From Mesorhizobium loti (GTDB taxonomy: Bacteria; Pseudomonadota; Alphaproteobacteria; Rhizobiales; Rhizobiaceae), in assembly GCF_013170705.1 (NCBI RefSeq), contig NZ_CP033334.1, forward strand, positions 6,425,501 to 6,489,500: a stretch of 64,000 nucleotides of DNA, written 5' to 3'. The notes under the pieces were generated by a model that saw only the letters and a program-made list of their open reading frames with translations, did no database searches and had not been told where the DNA came from. Shown one piece after another: positions 52,160 to 62,058 of this stretch. Position numbers and translations under genes: made by a program. Every line of letters begins with the position of its first letter. Position 1 is the first letter of the stretch.

Positions 52160-52510
52160 TTAGCCGGCCAGACGCGGTCGATAAATCTTGTTCGGCCGGC
52201 GCCAATCGATCCCGTCCAAAAGTAGGGAAAGCTGTGCCTTAGTGAGCGACACGGTCACCTGATCCTTGGTAGTCGGCCAAGCGAAACACCCATCGGAAAG
52301 GCGTTTTGTAAAAAGGCAGAACCCCTGGTCGTCATGCGCCAAAATCTTGATGATATGACCCTTGCGTCCACGGAAGCAGAAGATCGCGCCGGAATGCGGG
52401 TCGAGCGCGAGCACCTGCTGCACCATCCGCGCCAGGCTGTTGATCCCGCGGCGCATATCGGTCTCACCGCAGCACAAGTAAATCCGGTCGGTCGGCACCA
52501 CCGTGATCAC
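52160..52510 (-). CDS. tnpB: IS66 accessory protein TnpB
   Basis: 116 residues from a GTG start that overlaps the tnpA stop (GTGA). IYLCCGETDMRRGINSLARM, FCFRGRKGHIIKILAHDDQG, and QLSLLLDGIDWRR match the IS66 Orf2/TnpB family. Confidence 0.93.
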   Translation of the reverse strand: MITVVPTDRIYLCCGETDMRRGINSLARMVQQVLALDPHSGAIFCFRGRKGHIIKILAHDDQGFCLFTKRLSDGCFAWPTTKDQVTVSLTKAQLSLLLDGIDWRRPNKIYRPRLAG

Positions 52511-52944
52511 CTGGTCAACTCCGCCAGTACGATACGCAGCGCCGTCGGATCGATGGTCCCGTCGATCCGCAAGCGCGCGCCGTTCGGAAAGGCCACGACG
52601 ATCCTGCCGGCCGGGTCCGGGCAATCGGCGACGGGACGCTCGACCTCGGGCAGATCGTTCACTTCGATCCGCGCGAAAGTTGCCATCGCCCGATCGGCCT
52701 CGAGTTCGCCGCCGGCCATCTGCTTGCGCCACGCATAGAGCTGGGATGGAGCTACGCCGAACGCCTCCGCGACCTCAGGCACCGACGACCCCGCCGCGCT
52801 CGCCAGGTCGACCAGCGCGCGCTTCTCAGTGCAACTCCACAGCCTTCGCTGCCGCACGCGCCCGGGCATCGCTGCACAATCTTCGGCCGGCGCGCCGCCG
52901 CTGATCTCGGCGACCATATCGCCCCTCGCATGTTCCAATGTCAT
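52507..52944 (-). CDS. tnpA: IS66 accessory protein TnpA
   Basis: 145 residues. RQRRLWSCTEKRALVDLASA and VAEAFGVAPSQLYAWRKQMA form an HTH of the IS66 Orf1/TnpA type, followed by a C-terminal FPNGARLRIDGTIDPTALRI. Confidence 0.92.
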   Translation of the reverse strand: MTLEHARGDMVAEISGGAPAEDCAAMPGRVRQRRLWSCTEKRALVDLASAAGSSVPEVAEAFGVAPSQLYAWRKQMAGGELEADRAMATFARIEVNDLPEVERPVADCPDPAGRIVVAFPNGARLRIDGTIDPTALRIVLAELTR

Positions 52945-53001
52945 GGCGCGAAAGCTCCATGTTTATCAGCCTATTGCAAGGTGCCTTGGCGCACCGCTTA
53001 C

Positions 53002-53009
53002 CCTTGAAC
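53002..53009. repeat. Target-site duplication, right copy
   Basis: CCTTGAAC directly after the right IS66 end, matching 49822-49829. Confidence 0.92.
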
Positions 53010-54412
53010 GAGGTAAGCAGCTGAAAGAGGCGCGGGTTCTGCTCCCGAGAAACTGTCTGCGCCCGCGCTGTTCCGTCGACATGCGTGACGGCCTTCAACC
53101 TGCTATCGAGAACCTTCTGGAAAAAAAGCATGTAGGGCGACGGGCGTGCCAAATCGAAATGGAGCGCGACGTCCTGCTCCAGGCAAACCGGTGCGATCGG
53201 GCGGAAACCCTCCCGGTTCTTGATGCGGTTTAAGCGCTCATGGGTTGCCTTTGAGAAGGGTGCTGCGAGAATCGATCGATTGCCGAGCGCCCGTGGCCCG
53301 ATCTCGCAATTCCCCTGGACCCAGCCGATCACTTTGTTGCTGAGCAACGCCGAGGTAACTTGGTCGTAGTCGAGCGGATGGGCCTCGAGTCCGGTCCGGT
53401 CGATCTCGTCAAATATAAAAGGCTGACCTGAATAGACGTTCCATTTAATCTTAGCGTTGCCAGTGAAATGCCGCATCGCGTCGACTGCGGTTCCGATTGC
53501 CGACCCTGCGTCGTTTGTGCATGGAGAAATGAAAACATCGGAAAAAAGGTTTGTTTCTACCCACCGGCGGTTCCACTCACAATTCAACCCGCACCCGCCG
53601 CCAATCAGCAGAGGGAATCCCTTTGTGAGGTTTTTCTTCGCAAAGGTGTGGAACGAATCGAAGATGGCGTCCGAAAATCGCCTAGCAAGGTTGGTGAACT
53701 TCTGATGGGTTACGCCAATATTGGAGTAGGGCGAACTCCGCAAATCCTCATTATACAACCGGTTCGGATCGCTTGGAAGCAGGAAATCTATTAGCGCCTG
53801 CTCGTCCCGGTCAGGCGATCCCGCCTCCCCATAGGCGCAAAGCGCCATTAGCTTGCCGGCATCTTCGTAGCGAAACCGTTCTTGGGGCAATGTGAATTTC
53901 GGATCAGCCAGGGCATAGAGGAACGAATACTTCTCGCCAGGGCCTGCCATCACTTTTCCTAAATGCACGACCTGCAGGCACTCATCGATTTCATAGAAAT
54001 CGCCGAGTAATCCTTCCCAGGTCAGCACATAACAGGGCATTCCGGTGGGAAATGGGGACATGCCATAGGAGCACCAAAGATGGGAGCGTTCGTGCGTAGA
54101 AGAATAGAAATGCACCCTCCTGCCGAAGATTGTCTTCTCGCCGACAATCTCGGACCCTGCGGCTATCCCGCAGTAGTCTGCCGCGTCGGAGACGTGGCGT
54201 CTGAATCCTGCCCTCTCCCACCCACCGACAGCAACCACATCCGGAATGGCGTCCAGGCGGCCAGCGGCGTCGAGGACAGTCGTAGGGGTAACTGCCGAAT
54301 ATCTAGGGAAGCTATCTTTCTCAGCCTCGTACGAATAGATGAGCTCGGCTGATGACGTATCTAGTGCTGCAATTGTGCCGTCATGGTGCGGTTTAAATGA
54401 AATTATCCTCAT
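53002..54412 (-). pseudogene. nodU: nodU 5' part (Nod-factor carbamoyltransferase), interrupted
   Basis: About 470 codons of a NodU/CmcH-type carbamoyltransferase: MRIISFKPHHDGTIAALDTS, HERSHLWCSYGMSPFP (metal-binding His region), LIGGGCGLNCEWNRRWVETN, WVQGNCEIGPRALGNRSILA, and REQNPRLFQLLTSFK where IS66 enters. Read-through into the IS adds a foreign tail up to 52826. NodU places a carbamoyl group on the non-reducing end of Nod factor; loss would change Nod-factor decoration. No nod box was found in the 460 bp upstream. Confidence 0.9.
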
Positions 54413-54874
54413 GTGTCAAGCTCCTACAAATGAAGGTCACCAATGGTAGACTGATAAGACAATAGAATTTCCTTACGAGCTTCTGTCAAGGAAGGAAGGA
54501 AGTACCTCGAAGTCCCGTTTGTTATGCGAGAGATTTCTGCACATTGGCGGGCACAGCATCGCTCCATTGCCGTATGACATACTGCCATGTAATATAACAG
54601 GCCGTTTCATTTCACGATCTCCAGCCGCTCTCAGCAACGCCGAGATGCGTCTCGTTTGGCCAGCGGAAGCTGCGATTACGGTGGCAAGCCGGATGCAATA
54701 GCTATTAGAAACTTAGCGCAGATCGTCACCATTGGGAATAAACTTCCGTTAAATCAGGCTTCTAAATGTTAAATTCATTTTTAAAGTATAACGGCCAAAT
54801 TTCTATTCATTGACGATTGCAAAGATTCTGTTTCGCATCATAATGCCAAAGCGGGGGTATGAGCGTTTCGGCGA
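54413..54874. other. Region upstream of nodU
   Basis: The minus strand has an open stretch ending at about 54500 (..MKRPVILHGSMSYGNG..) that could be the end of a lost gene, not identified. The right part is AT-rich. No nod box match. Confidence 0.35.
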
Positions 54875-55100
54875 ATGAAATTGCCTCCCATTGCGACGAG
54901 GATTCAGGCGATCCTGGACTATATCCGCAAGCGTTGTCCCTGGGTGAAGCATCCGTTCGCCGACGGCGCCTATGACAGGCTAAAGCTCATGAATAAGGCC
55001 GCCGACCTGGACTTCGTGGTAGAGATCATCCGCAGATCCGACGACCAGAAGGGCTTCCAGATCCTGCCCCGCCGCAGCGCATCGATATCTCGCAAGCCAA
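54875..55100 (+). pseudogene. IS5-family transposase fragment
   Basis: YIRKRCPWVKHPFADGAYDR and LDFVVEIIRRSDDQKGFQIL match the C-terminal catalytic part of an IS5-type transposase. Truncated at both ends; continues directly into IS110 sequence. Confidence 0.7.
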
Positions 55101-55129
55101 TGGGTGATGCAGTTTGAAGGAGGAAAGCA

Positions 55130-56170
55130 ATGACAATGAATCCGCTGGCAATCGATCTCGGGAAACAATCATTCCATCTGCATGGCATCGCCAATGACGG
55201 TGTTATCGTGTCGCAGAAAGTCAGCCGACGCCGGGCCCAGCATCAGCGGAGAACAGCCATGACAGAATATATCGGTCTCGACGTATCGATGAAAGAGACG
55301 GCAGTGTCGATCCGCCGTGGAGGCGAACGGATCTGGCGCGGAAAGTGCACATCTGATCCCAACATCATTGCCGAGCTTGTCCGCAAGCGGGCACAGGCCG
55401 CAAAGCGCATCGTATTCGAAACCGGCCCGCTGTCGGTATGGTCATATCATTCCCTGCGCAGCGAGGGGTTGCCAGCAGTCTGCATCGACGCTCGCCATGC
55501 CAAAGCTGCACTTGATATGGCGGCGAACAAGACGGAGGCGAACGATGCCGACGGTTTGGCGCATCTTGCTGAAGTTGGGTTCTTTCTCGCGAGGTGCGCG
55601 TTAAAGGCTTCGACAGCATGTTGATCCGCACGCTCGTGGCAGCACGCACCCGACTGGTCCGGATCACCGTCGAGCTTTCCAACCAGATCCGAGGGATCGT
55701 GAAAACGTTTGGCCTGCTCGTCCCAGCAGTAAGGGAACTACATTCGAAAAGAACGTCCGGAGCCTTCTTATCGATCAGAACGAGCTTGTTCGTATCGTGC
55801 TACCATGCTGGAGGCCTGGCGCAGCATTCGCATTCGCGCCGCCGAGGTCGGGCGCCAACTGCTTGCGGATGCTCGTCAAAGCCAAGCCTGCCGCACCCTG
55901 ATGTCGATACCCGGCATCGGCGTGATCACCGCGACCTCTTTCGTCACCGCCATTGAGGATCCAAACAACTTCAAGAAGTCCCGCTCTGTCGCGGCTTGGA
56001 TCGGCCTGACAACCCGCCGATACCAATCGGGAGAAGTCGATTATGATGGCCATATATCCCGGCGCGGGGATCGACATCTGCGGGGGCTTCTCTACGAAGC
56101 CGCGGCGGTTATCCTGACACACTGTTCGACCGAAAGCAGCGTACGCGATCCAAAGACCGAGTTTACCAAT
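55130..56170 (+). pseudogene. IS110-family transposase, several frameshifts
   Basis: A first N-terminus (MNPLAIDLGKQSFHLHGIAN) is followed by a second (MTEYIGLDVSMKETAVSIRR, at 55260), so two elements are fused. The second continues KRIVFETGPLSVWSYHSLRS, AALDMAANKTEANDADGLAH, then in other frames VKGFDSMLIRTLVAARTRLV and MSIPGIGVITATSFVTAIED (transposase-20 domain). Frameshifts near 55590 and 55760. Confidence 0.8.
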
Positions 56171-56399
56171 GGCCTCAATGACAGTAATTCTGGACTGGCA
56201 TTAAGCAATTGGATTTGCGTGGAATTTAGGCGTCCTTGTTGGTCAACCCGCTTACGTCGGCCAACGGATTGGTCAACCCAAGACGTCAGGATTGGTAAAC
56301 CACCGAGGCAGCAGCCCTATCGAGCAAGGTCCGTGCGCGGTAAGATTATTTGAGCCTTTCCAAACGCCCGAAGCCGATACTCATTTGCCGAGTGGGCCA

Positions 56400-56675
56400 T
56401 GTCGCGTCGGTAACGAGAGTCGGACAGTACGAGCAGCCTCCGCGCCGGAAAGGACGAGTTGGAGATGTCCGCCTGGCACGCCGCAATATAACATATTGGC
56501 TGCGGTCGCCCACCAAAAGGACCGTTCGGTATGGCAGCGCCTTCGACCCCCCGTCCTCTCCATAAATACCAGGGCGAACGACGATCTCCCCGAGGATGAA
56601 GCACCGGCTCTACAACCACTGGCAAAATGTATGAGCCCCTGCGTGGACAGCAGAATACGGCTGCATCGCTCGTGA
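56400..56675 (-). pseudogene. msi171 (DUF2285) remnant
   Basis: Minus strand: SDAAVFCCPRRGSYILPVVV then, in another frame, ERTGGRRRCH..; then a third, HLQLVLSGAEAARTVRLSLP. These align to the first ~80 residues of the intact msi171 at 36849-37409 (DAAVFWCSRQCPHVLPVI; DLQLVVEGAEVLRPVRLS). It lies directly downstream of intact traR, so it is the leftover of a second traR-traI-msi172-msi171 module. Confidence 0.75.
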
Positions 56676-56783
56676 GATCGCCGGGGAAATAGCATCTCTC
56701 AGCTTCAGGTCGACGCGGAGATGAATGCGCCGCCGAAACAGCCCCTTCGCTTGGCAGGCGGCCCAAAAGACGAATTCAGTTTC

Positions 56784-57521
56784 TCAGAGAATTGAAGACC
56801 GTGAGGAGGCCAGCAGCGCTATGGCCTGATTTTGGGTGCGCACGCCGAGCTTCTTCTTAGCGTTGTCCAAATGGAAAGCGGCGGTGCGCGGATTGACGCC
56901 CAAGATGTGGCCGATAGCCCAGGCTGACTTGCCGCGCGCGGCCCACTGCAGGCACTCATATTCGCGCGGTGTCAGCGAAATGCCATCCACTGTTCGGTCA
57001 CCCGGCAGCTTGCGGCGAACGCAAATGTGAAAACAGGTCGCCAAGAGCTGAAGAGCTTGTTCATACTGTTCAGCCACCCGGAGAAATGCCGGATTGGGCT
57101 CATCAGCGGCAAAAGTGATCGCAGCAATGCAGCCGCGAAGATCGACAATCGGGATTGTCAAACCGCAGCGGATGCTGAACTGGGCCGCCTCATCAATCAA
57201 CTGCTGTTGAGCTGGCGACATCTTAATGCCACACAAATCCGATCCCCATAGAAACGGGTAGCCGCCAAACCGCGCGCGCAAGACGACAGGATCGAGTTTC
57301 TCATACCGCTTTTCCAGATACTGCTTGGTCCAGCGAGATGGATAGTTCGAGATCAAGCTGGGTTTGCCGGAAGGTTGTGAGGGTAAAGACAGGTAGGCAA
57401 AGGTGCGTAGATCAAGTTCTGCGGCCGCGCGAGCCATGGCATCCCGGAAATCTGCCTCATCGACACTCTCGGACAGCTGTTCCAGAAATGTCTCGAATAT
57501 AGGTGGCATGTTCTTCGTCAT
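56784..57521 (-). CDS. traR: TraR-type LuxR-family quorum-sensing activator
   Basis: 245 residues. N-terminal autoinducer-binding domain (YLSLPSQPSGKPSLISNYPS, QYLEKRYEKLDPVVLRARFG, FLWGSD) and C-terminal LuxR HTH (LTPREYECLQWAARGKSAWA, LGVNPRTAAFHLDNAKKKLG). It should bind the TraI product and activate the tra box at 38334. It is the only full-length traR in the window, 18 kb from traI. AGGA precedes the ATG. Subject to QseM antiactivation in the known system. Confidence 0.9.
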   Translation of the reverse strand: MTKNMPPIFETFLEQLSESVDEADFRDAMARAAAELDLRTFAYLSLPSQPSGKPSLISNYPSRWTKQYLEKRYEKLDPVVLRARFGGYPFLWGSDLCGIKMSPAQQQLIDEAAQFSIRCGLTIPIVDLRGCIAAITFAADEPNPAFLRVAEQYEQALQLLATCFHICVRRKLPGDRTVDGISLTPREYECLQWAARGKSAWAIGHILGVNPRTAAFHLDNAKKKLGVRTQNQAIALLASSRSSIL

Positions 57522-58069
57522 TATCCTGACTCGATCCCTTCATCTGTCTGCTGCCCGCCACCCTACCTGTAGACCGCCACCATAAGCCGGCCCGCATAAC
57601 CGCGGCCTGTTTCGCGGGCATTGGCCGGCTGAGCGTCTTTACAGAATGCCGCGACGCTTCCACTATCTTCGCACCAGTCATCGCCAACTGCAGCTACGCT
57701 GGACTCTTCGAACGACCATCTCCGAGACGCTACGGCATCTTCCCCACGCAATAGTGCAATCGGAGTATCTTGTTGGGATTGGATGAAAGAAATGAAATCA
57801 TCGCCGCCCCTTCATCATGCAATTGTGAGAAGTCATCCTGCGCCACCATGGTCGGGCGGCATCAAAGCCGTCATCAATCCAATGGTTGCCACGTGAACGT
57901 CGGTCGGCACGAAGAAGAGGACAACGGAGAGGCGCATCCTTGGCGCTTTGGGCGCTATGATCCGGAACGCCTTGTTGCGCCACTTTCTGTTTGTCAGTGG
58001 ACAGATCGACTCCAACATTGGCATTCGTAGAGGTGCCGCTGTTCTCCGCTAAATTCAAATACCAAGCTA
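57522..58069. other. Stretch without a recognisable gene
   Basis: Contains the traR promoter region (minus strand). No coding frame with homology, no tra box-like dyad seen. Confidence 0.4.
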
Positions 58070-59125
58070 TCATCTTAAGCCGGCCCCAACCCAAGCCGGC
58101 ACTATCGCTCGACACTGCTGCGGCGACATTCCATTAAAGGCTCTGAAGCACTTTGCGAAGTGCGAAGCAGACATGAACCCGCAGGCGATGGCAACGTCGA
58201 TGATGGGCATCCGCGTGCCTTCGATCAGGCGCTTCGCATGGTCTGTGCGAATCCGGAGATAATGACGCACCGGCGGAAGTCCTATATGGGAAGCGAACAA
58301 GCGTTCGAGCTGGCGCCGCGATACTCCGGCCCGTTGCGCGACCTCGTCCATTGCCAGCGGGAACTCCACATTTTCTTCCATGATCCGCATTGCCATCAGG
58401 AGCTTGTCGCTCACACCGGCAAAGGCTAGACCCGATGGCCCGGTCTGGCGGTTTGATCCTGAGCGCTGACCTTGGACAGTCGCGTGGCGGCAGACCTCCT
58501 GTGCAATATACCCGCCGGCGTGGCTGCCGATCAGATCGATTGCCAGATCGAAGGCTGCCAGTTCTCCTGCGCAGGTTGAATACTGGCCGTCCTTGACAAA
58601 CAAGGAATCGCTTATGCGGGGCTGGTTGAACACTTCGGCGAAAGCAGCGAGCCGCGACCAGTGTATCGTGCAGCGTGTGCCTGCCAGAAGGCCCGTCCGC
58701 GCAAGCAGCCATGTCGCTGTCCCAACCGCTGATATCGGAATTCCGCGACGCGCCATCGTTCGCAGAAATCCGTTCAGCTCTGGCGTCAGTTGCCGTTCTA
58801 CCGGCTCGCCCGTCACGATAGCGAGCTGGTTCGGTCTGCGATCGTCCGAGCCGAAAACCAGCTCGTCTATTGCGACATCAACGGCAACCGAAAGGCCGTT
58901 GGCGCCCTCGATTGGCCGAACGTCAAGCCCCGCGATTCGCCACCTGAACAGCGGCAGCCTCGATACCGTGTTGGCGATGCGAAAGGGTTCGATATAGGCG
59001 TGAAGCGCCAGGTGCGAGAAGCCGGGTAACACCAGAACCACTAGGTCAAACGGTCGATCGGCCGCCGCCGAAATTTTCGGCGTGGCCAACGATTTCATTG
59101 CGTTGATGTTGGCGGGTGCGTTCAT
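58070..59125 (-). CDS. GlxA-type AraC-family regulator
   Basis: 351 residues: N-terminal DJ-1/PfpI-like domain (FDLVVLVLPGFSHLALHAYI, GIPISAVGTATWLLARTGLL) and C-terminal AraC HTH (DEVAQRAGVSRRQLERLFAS, MPIIDVAIACGFMSASHFAK). This class includes GbdR, the activator of glycine-betaine catabolism. The start overlaps the hpbD stop (TGATG), so it is the third gene of the mttB-hpbD operon and probably regulates it in response to a betaine. Confidence 0.88.
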   Translation of the reverse strand: MNAPANINAMKSLATPKISAAADRPFDLVVLVLPGFSHLALHAYIEPFRIANTVSRLPLFRWRIAGLDVRPIEGANGLSVAVDVAIDELVFGSDDRRPNQLAIVTGEPVERQLTPELNGFLRTMARRGIPISAVGTATWLLARTGLLAGTRCTIHWSRLAAFAEVFNQPRISDSLFVKDGQYSTCAGELAAFDLAIDLIGSHAGGYIAQEVCRHATVQGQRSGSNRQTGPSGLAFAGVSDKLLMAMRIMEENVEFPLAMDEVAQRAGVSRRQLERLFASHIGLPPVRHYLRIRTDHAKRLIEGTRMPIIDVAIACGFMSASHFAKCFRAFNGMSPQQCRAIVPAWVGAGLR

Positions 59126-60234
59126 CAGGACCCGTGGGTAGCTACCGGCTCGCCGAAGATGCCGGGTACCGGTTTAATGCCGAGGCCTGGCAGTTGCGGT
59201 ACGGCGATATGGCCCTTTTCGATCACGATAGGGTTCTTCGTGTCGAAATGTCCTTCGATATATTCCTGCGCGATCCAGGCGCCTTCCATGCGGCGCGGTT
59301 CGACGGTCGCCGCAAGATGGACGCACGCCGCCGCGATGATGTCGCCGCCCCAGGCGTCGTCGCAGCTGTGCGGGAGTGAGCGGATGGCACAAAGGTCGCG
59401 CACGGTCGTCATCTTCGTGAGACCGCCCAGGCGCGTGACCTTGAAGCCGAAGCCATCCGCGATGCCTAGCGAGATCGCTCGAAGCACGACATTCTGATCC
59501 TCCGTGTTCTCGTCCAGATAGACCGGGTGTGTCACGCGGCCCCTGAGCGTCGCGGCTTCGTCCATAGTGTTGCAGGGCTGTTCGAAAACAAACGGGATCG
59601 CCTGGCAGAGCCGATCGAGATGAATGGCGGAGGCCGCGGTTAGACCTCTATTGCCGTCCACGGCGATGCGGGCTTTGTAGCCGACCGCCTCCCAAACCTT
59701 GTGAACGGTGGCCACATCCTCTTCGAGATTGCGTCCAGCTATTTTCACCTGCAGCCGTGGATACCCTGACTTCACCTTGTCGGCAGCAATCTTGGCCGTT
59801 TCGTCCGGCCGGCCAACAATCAGCGAATAGTATGAGGGGACGCGGTCGGTCAGCGCACCACCCAGCAATGTCGAGACCGGCACACCCAGCCGCTGGCCGA
59901 GCAGGTCGAGAAACGCCATGTCGAACGCGGCCTTGGCATAGCCATGTCCGTCCAGCCGCTCGTCCATTCGTTTCGCAAGAGACCTGATCGATGCAACTTC
60001 CTCACCGATGAGCCCCGGCGCAATCTCAGCAATCGCTGCGCGTGCGCCCAGTGCATGATGCGGCTGGTAAACGGGCCCGACCGGGCAGGTCTCACCCCAG
60101 CCCGTCAGCCCGTCATCGGCCACAATCTCCACGAGGGTGCTGTCAAGCGCGTCGACGTCATCGCTTGCCATTCGATAAGTGCCGCCTTTGACAGGCAGCT
60201 GGATCTTATAGACGTTGATCCGGTCAATGCGCAT
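59125..60234 (-). CDS. hpbD: Hydroxyproline/proline betaine 2-epimerase (enolase superfamily)
   Basis: 369 residues of the MLE/mandelate racemase type. Strong resemblance by eye to HpbD: LPVKGGTYRMASDDVDALDS, GLTGWGETCPVGPVYQPHHA, GYAKAAFDMAFLDLLGQRLG. Catalytic lysines in RLQVKIAG and GFGFKVTRLGG; metal ligands in IAVDGN, FVFEQPCN and YLDENTED. HpbD epimerises trans-4-hydroxy-L-proline betaine and proline betaine, the first step of their breakdown. It lies 8 nt after mttB. Plant betaines such as stachydrine are legume root exudates. Confidence 0.88.
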   Translation of the reverse strand: MRIDRINVYKIQLPVKGGTYRMASDDVDALDSTLVEIVADDGLTGWGETCPVGPVYQPHHALGARAAIAEIAPGLIGEEVASIRSLAKRMDERLDGHGYAKAAFDMAFLDLLGQRLGVPVSTLLGGALTDRVPSYYSLIVGRPDETAKIAADKVKSGYPRLQVKIAGRNLEEDVATVHKVWEAVGYKARIAVDGNRGLTAASAIHLDRLCQAIPFVFEQPCNTMDEAATLRGRVTHPVYLDENTEDQNVVLRAISLGIADGFGFKVTRLGGLTKMTTVRDLCAIRSLPHSCDDAWGGDIIAAACVHLAATVEPRRMEGAWIAQEYIEGHFDTKNPIVIEKGHIAVPQLPGLGIKPVPGIFGEPVATHGS

Positions 60235-60242
60235 GAGGATGC

Positions 60243-61796
60243 TCAGTATTCCTCGTTGAGCGCGTCGACGGCTGGGATTTCCCGCGAGCGACGATCGATA
60301 TACGCGCGCAATTCCTCGTCCTTCGCGACGTCTACCTTGGGTTCTTGATATTCGGCCAGAAGATGGCGAGCATGATCGAGGGCGCGTTGCTTGATGTCCT
60401 TGGAGCCATCAGCGTACCACTGCTCGATCGAGTTATTGTCAAAGAGTTTCGGGATAAAGAAGGCCTTCTCGAAGTTCGCCTGTGTATGCGGATGTCCAAA
60501 GTAGTGGCCGCCCGGCCCGACATCTCGCACCGCAGCAAGGGCTTCGTCGAAGTCGTCCCATTGAATGCCCTGCGCCATTCGGTAGCCCATGGAGCAGACC
60601 TCGGCATCGACGACGAACTTCGCGATCGAGCAGTGCATGCCAGCTTCGTTCCAGCCGGCCGAGTGCCAGATGTAATTTGCGCCCGACATCAGCACAGCCA
60701 TCATGGTCATGGCGCTTTCGTAGCCGGCCTGGGCATCGAAGACCTTGGCGCCGCCGAGCAGGTTCGAGGTACGCCACGGCACATTGTAGCGGCGCGCCAT
60801 CTGCCCGATCATGAAGTTCATGAGGGATATCTCTGGCGTTCCAGCCATCGGAGCCCCCGACTGCATCGACACGGTCGACAGGTAATGCCCGTAGATCGCA
60901 GGGCAGCCTTTGCGCACCACCTGCGTGTAGGCGAGTGCCGAAAGCGCCTCCGCATTGAGCTGCGCCACGGCCGCCGCGGTGGACGCTGGCGTGTTCGCGC
61001 CGCCGAGAACGAAGGGCGAGCACAACACGGGCTGATTGCGCCGGCAGAAAGCACGCATGCCACCCAGCATGACCTGGTCCCACACGAGCGGCGAATTGCC
61101 GTTGCAGTTTCCGGTGGTTACTGCATGCTTCTCGAGGAAGCCCTCGCCAAAAAGGATTTCGCACATGTCGAGCACGTCCTCGGCATTCTTGGGCGAAGTG
61201 GTCATTCCCATGAATATCTTGTCGGAGTGCTTCATCGACGAATACGTGATGTGCAGGTGCCGATGAGCGACAACAATGTCCATTGGTTCGACGATATGGT
61301 GCGCCGATGAATGCAATGCCGGCATCATGTGCGCCAGCTTATGGAAGGTCCCAAGGTCCGCGATCGTCGGGCCACGCCTGACGTCGTCGAGGTCGCGCAT
61401 GTAAGGCGCGCCGGTCATCGGCACGAAGATAGATTTGTCGCCGCCGAGTTCGACATTCTTCGCTGGATTCCGCGCGAAATACTCAACCGTGGGAGGGATG
61501 GTCTTGATGAGCTCCATCACCAGACCGCGGTCGAGATGAACACGGTCATCCGCACGCACGTCGGCGCCGGCCTTCTTCCAGTCCTCGATCGCGATCGGGT
61601 CGCGGAATACCACGCCCACCTCTTCCAGAATCGCGAGCGAGGCCTCGTGAATGCGCTCAACCTGCTCGACATCCATCGGTTCCACAACGGGCAAGCCGCG
61701 CTTCAGCGTCGGCAACATGTCGATCTTAGGCGCCGTGCGGATCGTTCGCCGCGCTTCCCGCCCTCCTCTGCGAGAAACTTGCAGTTGAGCAGTCAT
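60243..61796 (-). CDS. mttB: MttB-superfamily (non-pyrrolysine) methyltransferase
   Basis: 517 residues: VEQVERIHEASLAILEEVGV, FVPMTGAPYMRDLDDVRRGP, HLHITYSSMKHSDKIFMGMT, GANYIWHSAGWNEAGMHCSI and GGHYFGHPHTQANFEKAFFI. The frame has no internal TAG, so it is a non-Pyl member; such enzymes demethylate glycine betaine, proline betaine or related quaternary amines to a corrinoid protein. No corrinoid protein or activase gene is in the window. GGAGGAAG precedes the ATG. Operon with hpbD suggests proline or hydroxyproline betaine as substrate. Confidence 0.88.
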   Translation of the reverse strand: MTAQLQVSRRGGREARRTIRTAPKIDMLPTLKRGLPVVEPMDVEQVERIHEASLAILEEVGVVFRDPIAIEDWKKAGADVRADDRVHLDRGLVMELIKTIPPTVEYFARNPAKNVELGGDKSIFVPMTGAPYMRDLDDVRRGPTIADLGTFHKLAHMMPALHSSAHHIVEPMDIVVAHRHLHITYSSMKHSDKIFMGMTTSPKNAEDVLDMCEILFGEGFLEKHAVTTGNCNGNSPLVWDQVMLGGMRAFCRRNQPVLCSPFVLGGANTPASTAAAVAQLNAEALSALAYTQVVRKGCPAIYGHYLSTVSMQSGAPMAGTPEISLMNFMIGQMARRYNVPWRTSNLLGGAKVFDAQAGYESAMTMMAVLMSGANYIWHSAGWNEAGMHCSIAKFVVDAEVCSMGYRMAQGIQWDDFDEALAAVRDVGPGGHYFGHPHTQANFEKAFFIPKLFDNNSIEQWYADGSKDIKQRALDHARHLLAEYQEPKVDVAKDEELRAYIDRRSREIPAVDALNEEY

Positions 61797-62058
61797 GCTG
61801 GTCTTCCTCCAGACAAAATCGAGGGCTCAAAAAACCTGAACCGCGCGCTACTATTGCCGCGACAGAAGATTTGACCTACTGCAAAAGTCTCACGCGGCTG
61901 TTGAGTAAAGCGCCGCCGTAAGCGTATCCAACTGGCAGAGCGCGAGGGGCAGGGCAGCATAAGGCATCGCAGACCTGAGCTTACCAGCTTCTGAGATCCT
62001 GTATTGGATGCAGCTCCTCGCGGGTGCTATCACGTGCGGGGATTCAGCTTGTTGCAAC
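61797..62058. other. Intergenic region upstream of the mttB operon
   Basis: Carries the mttB operon promoter on the minus strand and the end region of the monooxygenase gene. No distinct operator recognised. Confidence 0.35.

Larger units (their letters stand above)
49830..53001. mobile_element. Complete IS66-family element
   Basis: 3172 bp, inverted ends starting GTAAGCGGTGCGCCAAGGCA (left) with the complement at the right; GTAAGCG is the IS66 hallmark. Flanked by CCTTGAAC duplications. Carries tnpA, tnpB, tnpC and a UPF0149-type passenger, all on the minus strand with ATGA/GTGA overlaps. All frames are intact, so the insertion into nodU may be recent. Confidence 0.95.

Noticed and set aside
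50855..52225. 456-codon plus-strand frame in the IS66 element
   Set aside because: Antisense of tnpC, which is clearly the coding strand.
60243..61796. Pyrrolysine-containing MttB
   Set aside because: No in-frame TAG; the frame runs through the region with ordinary codons.
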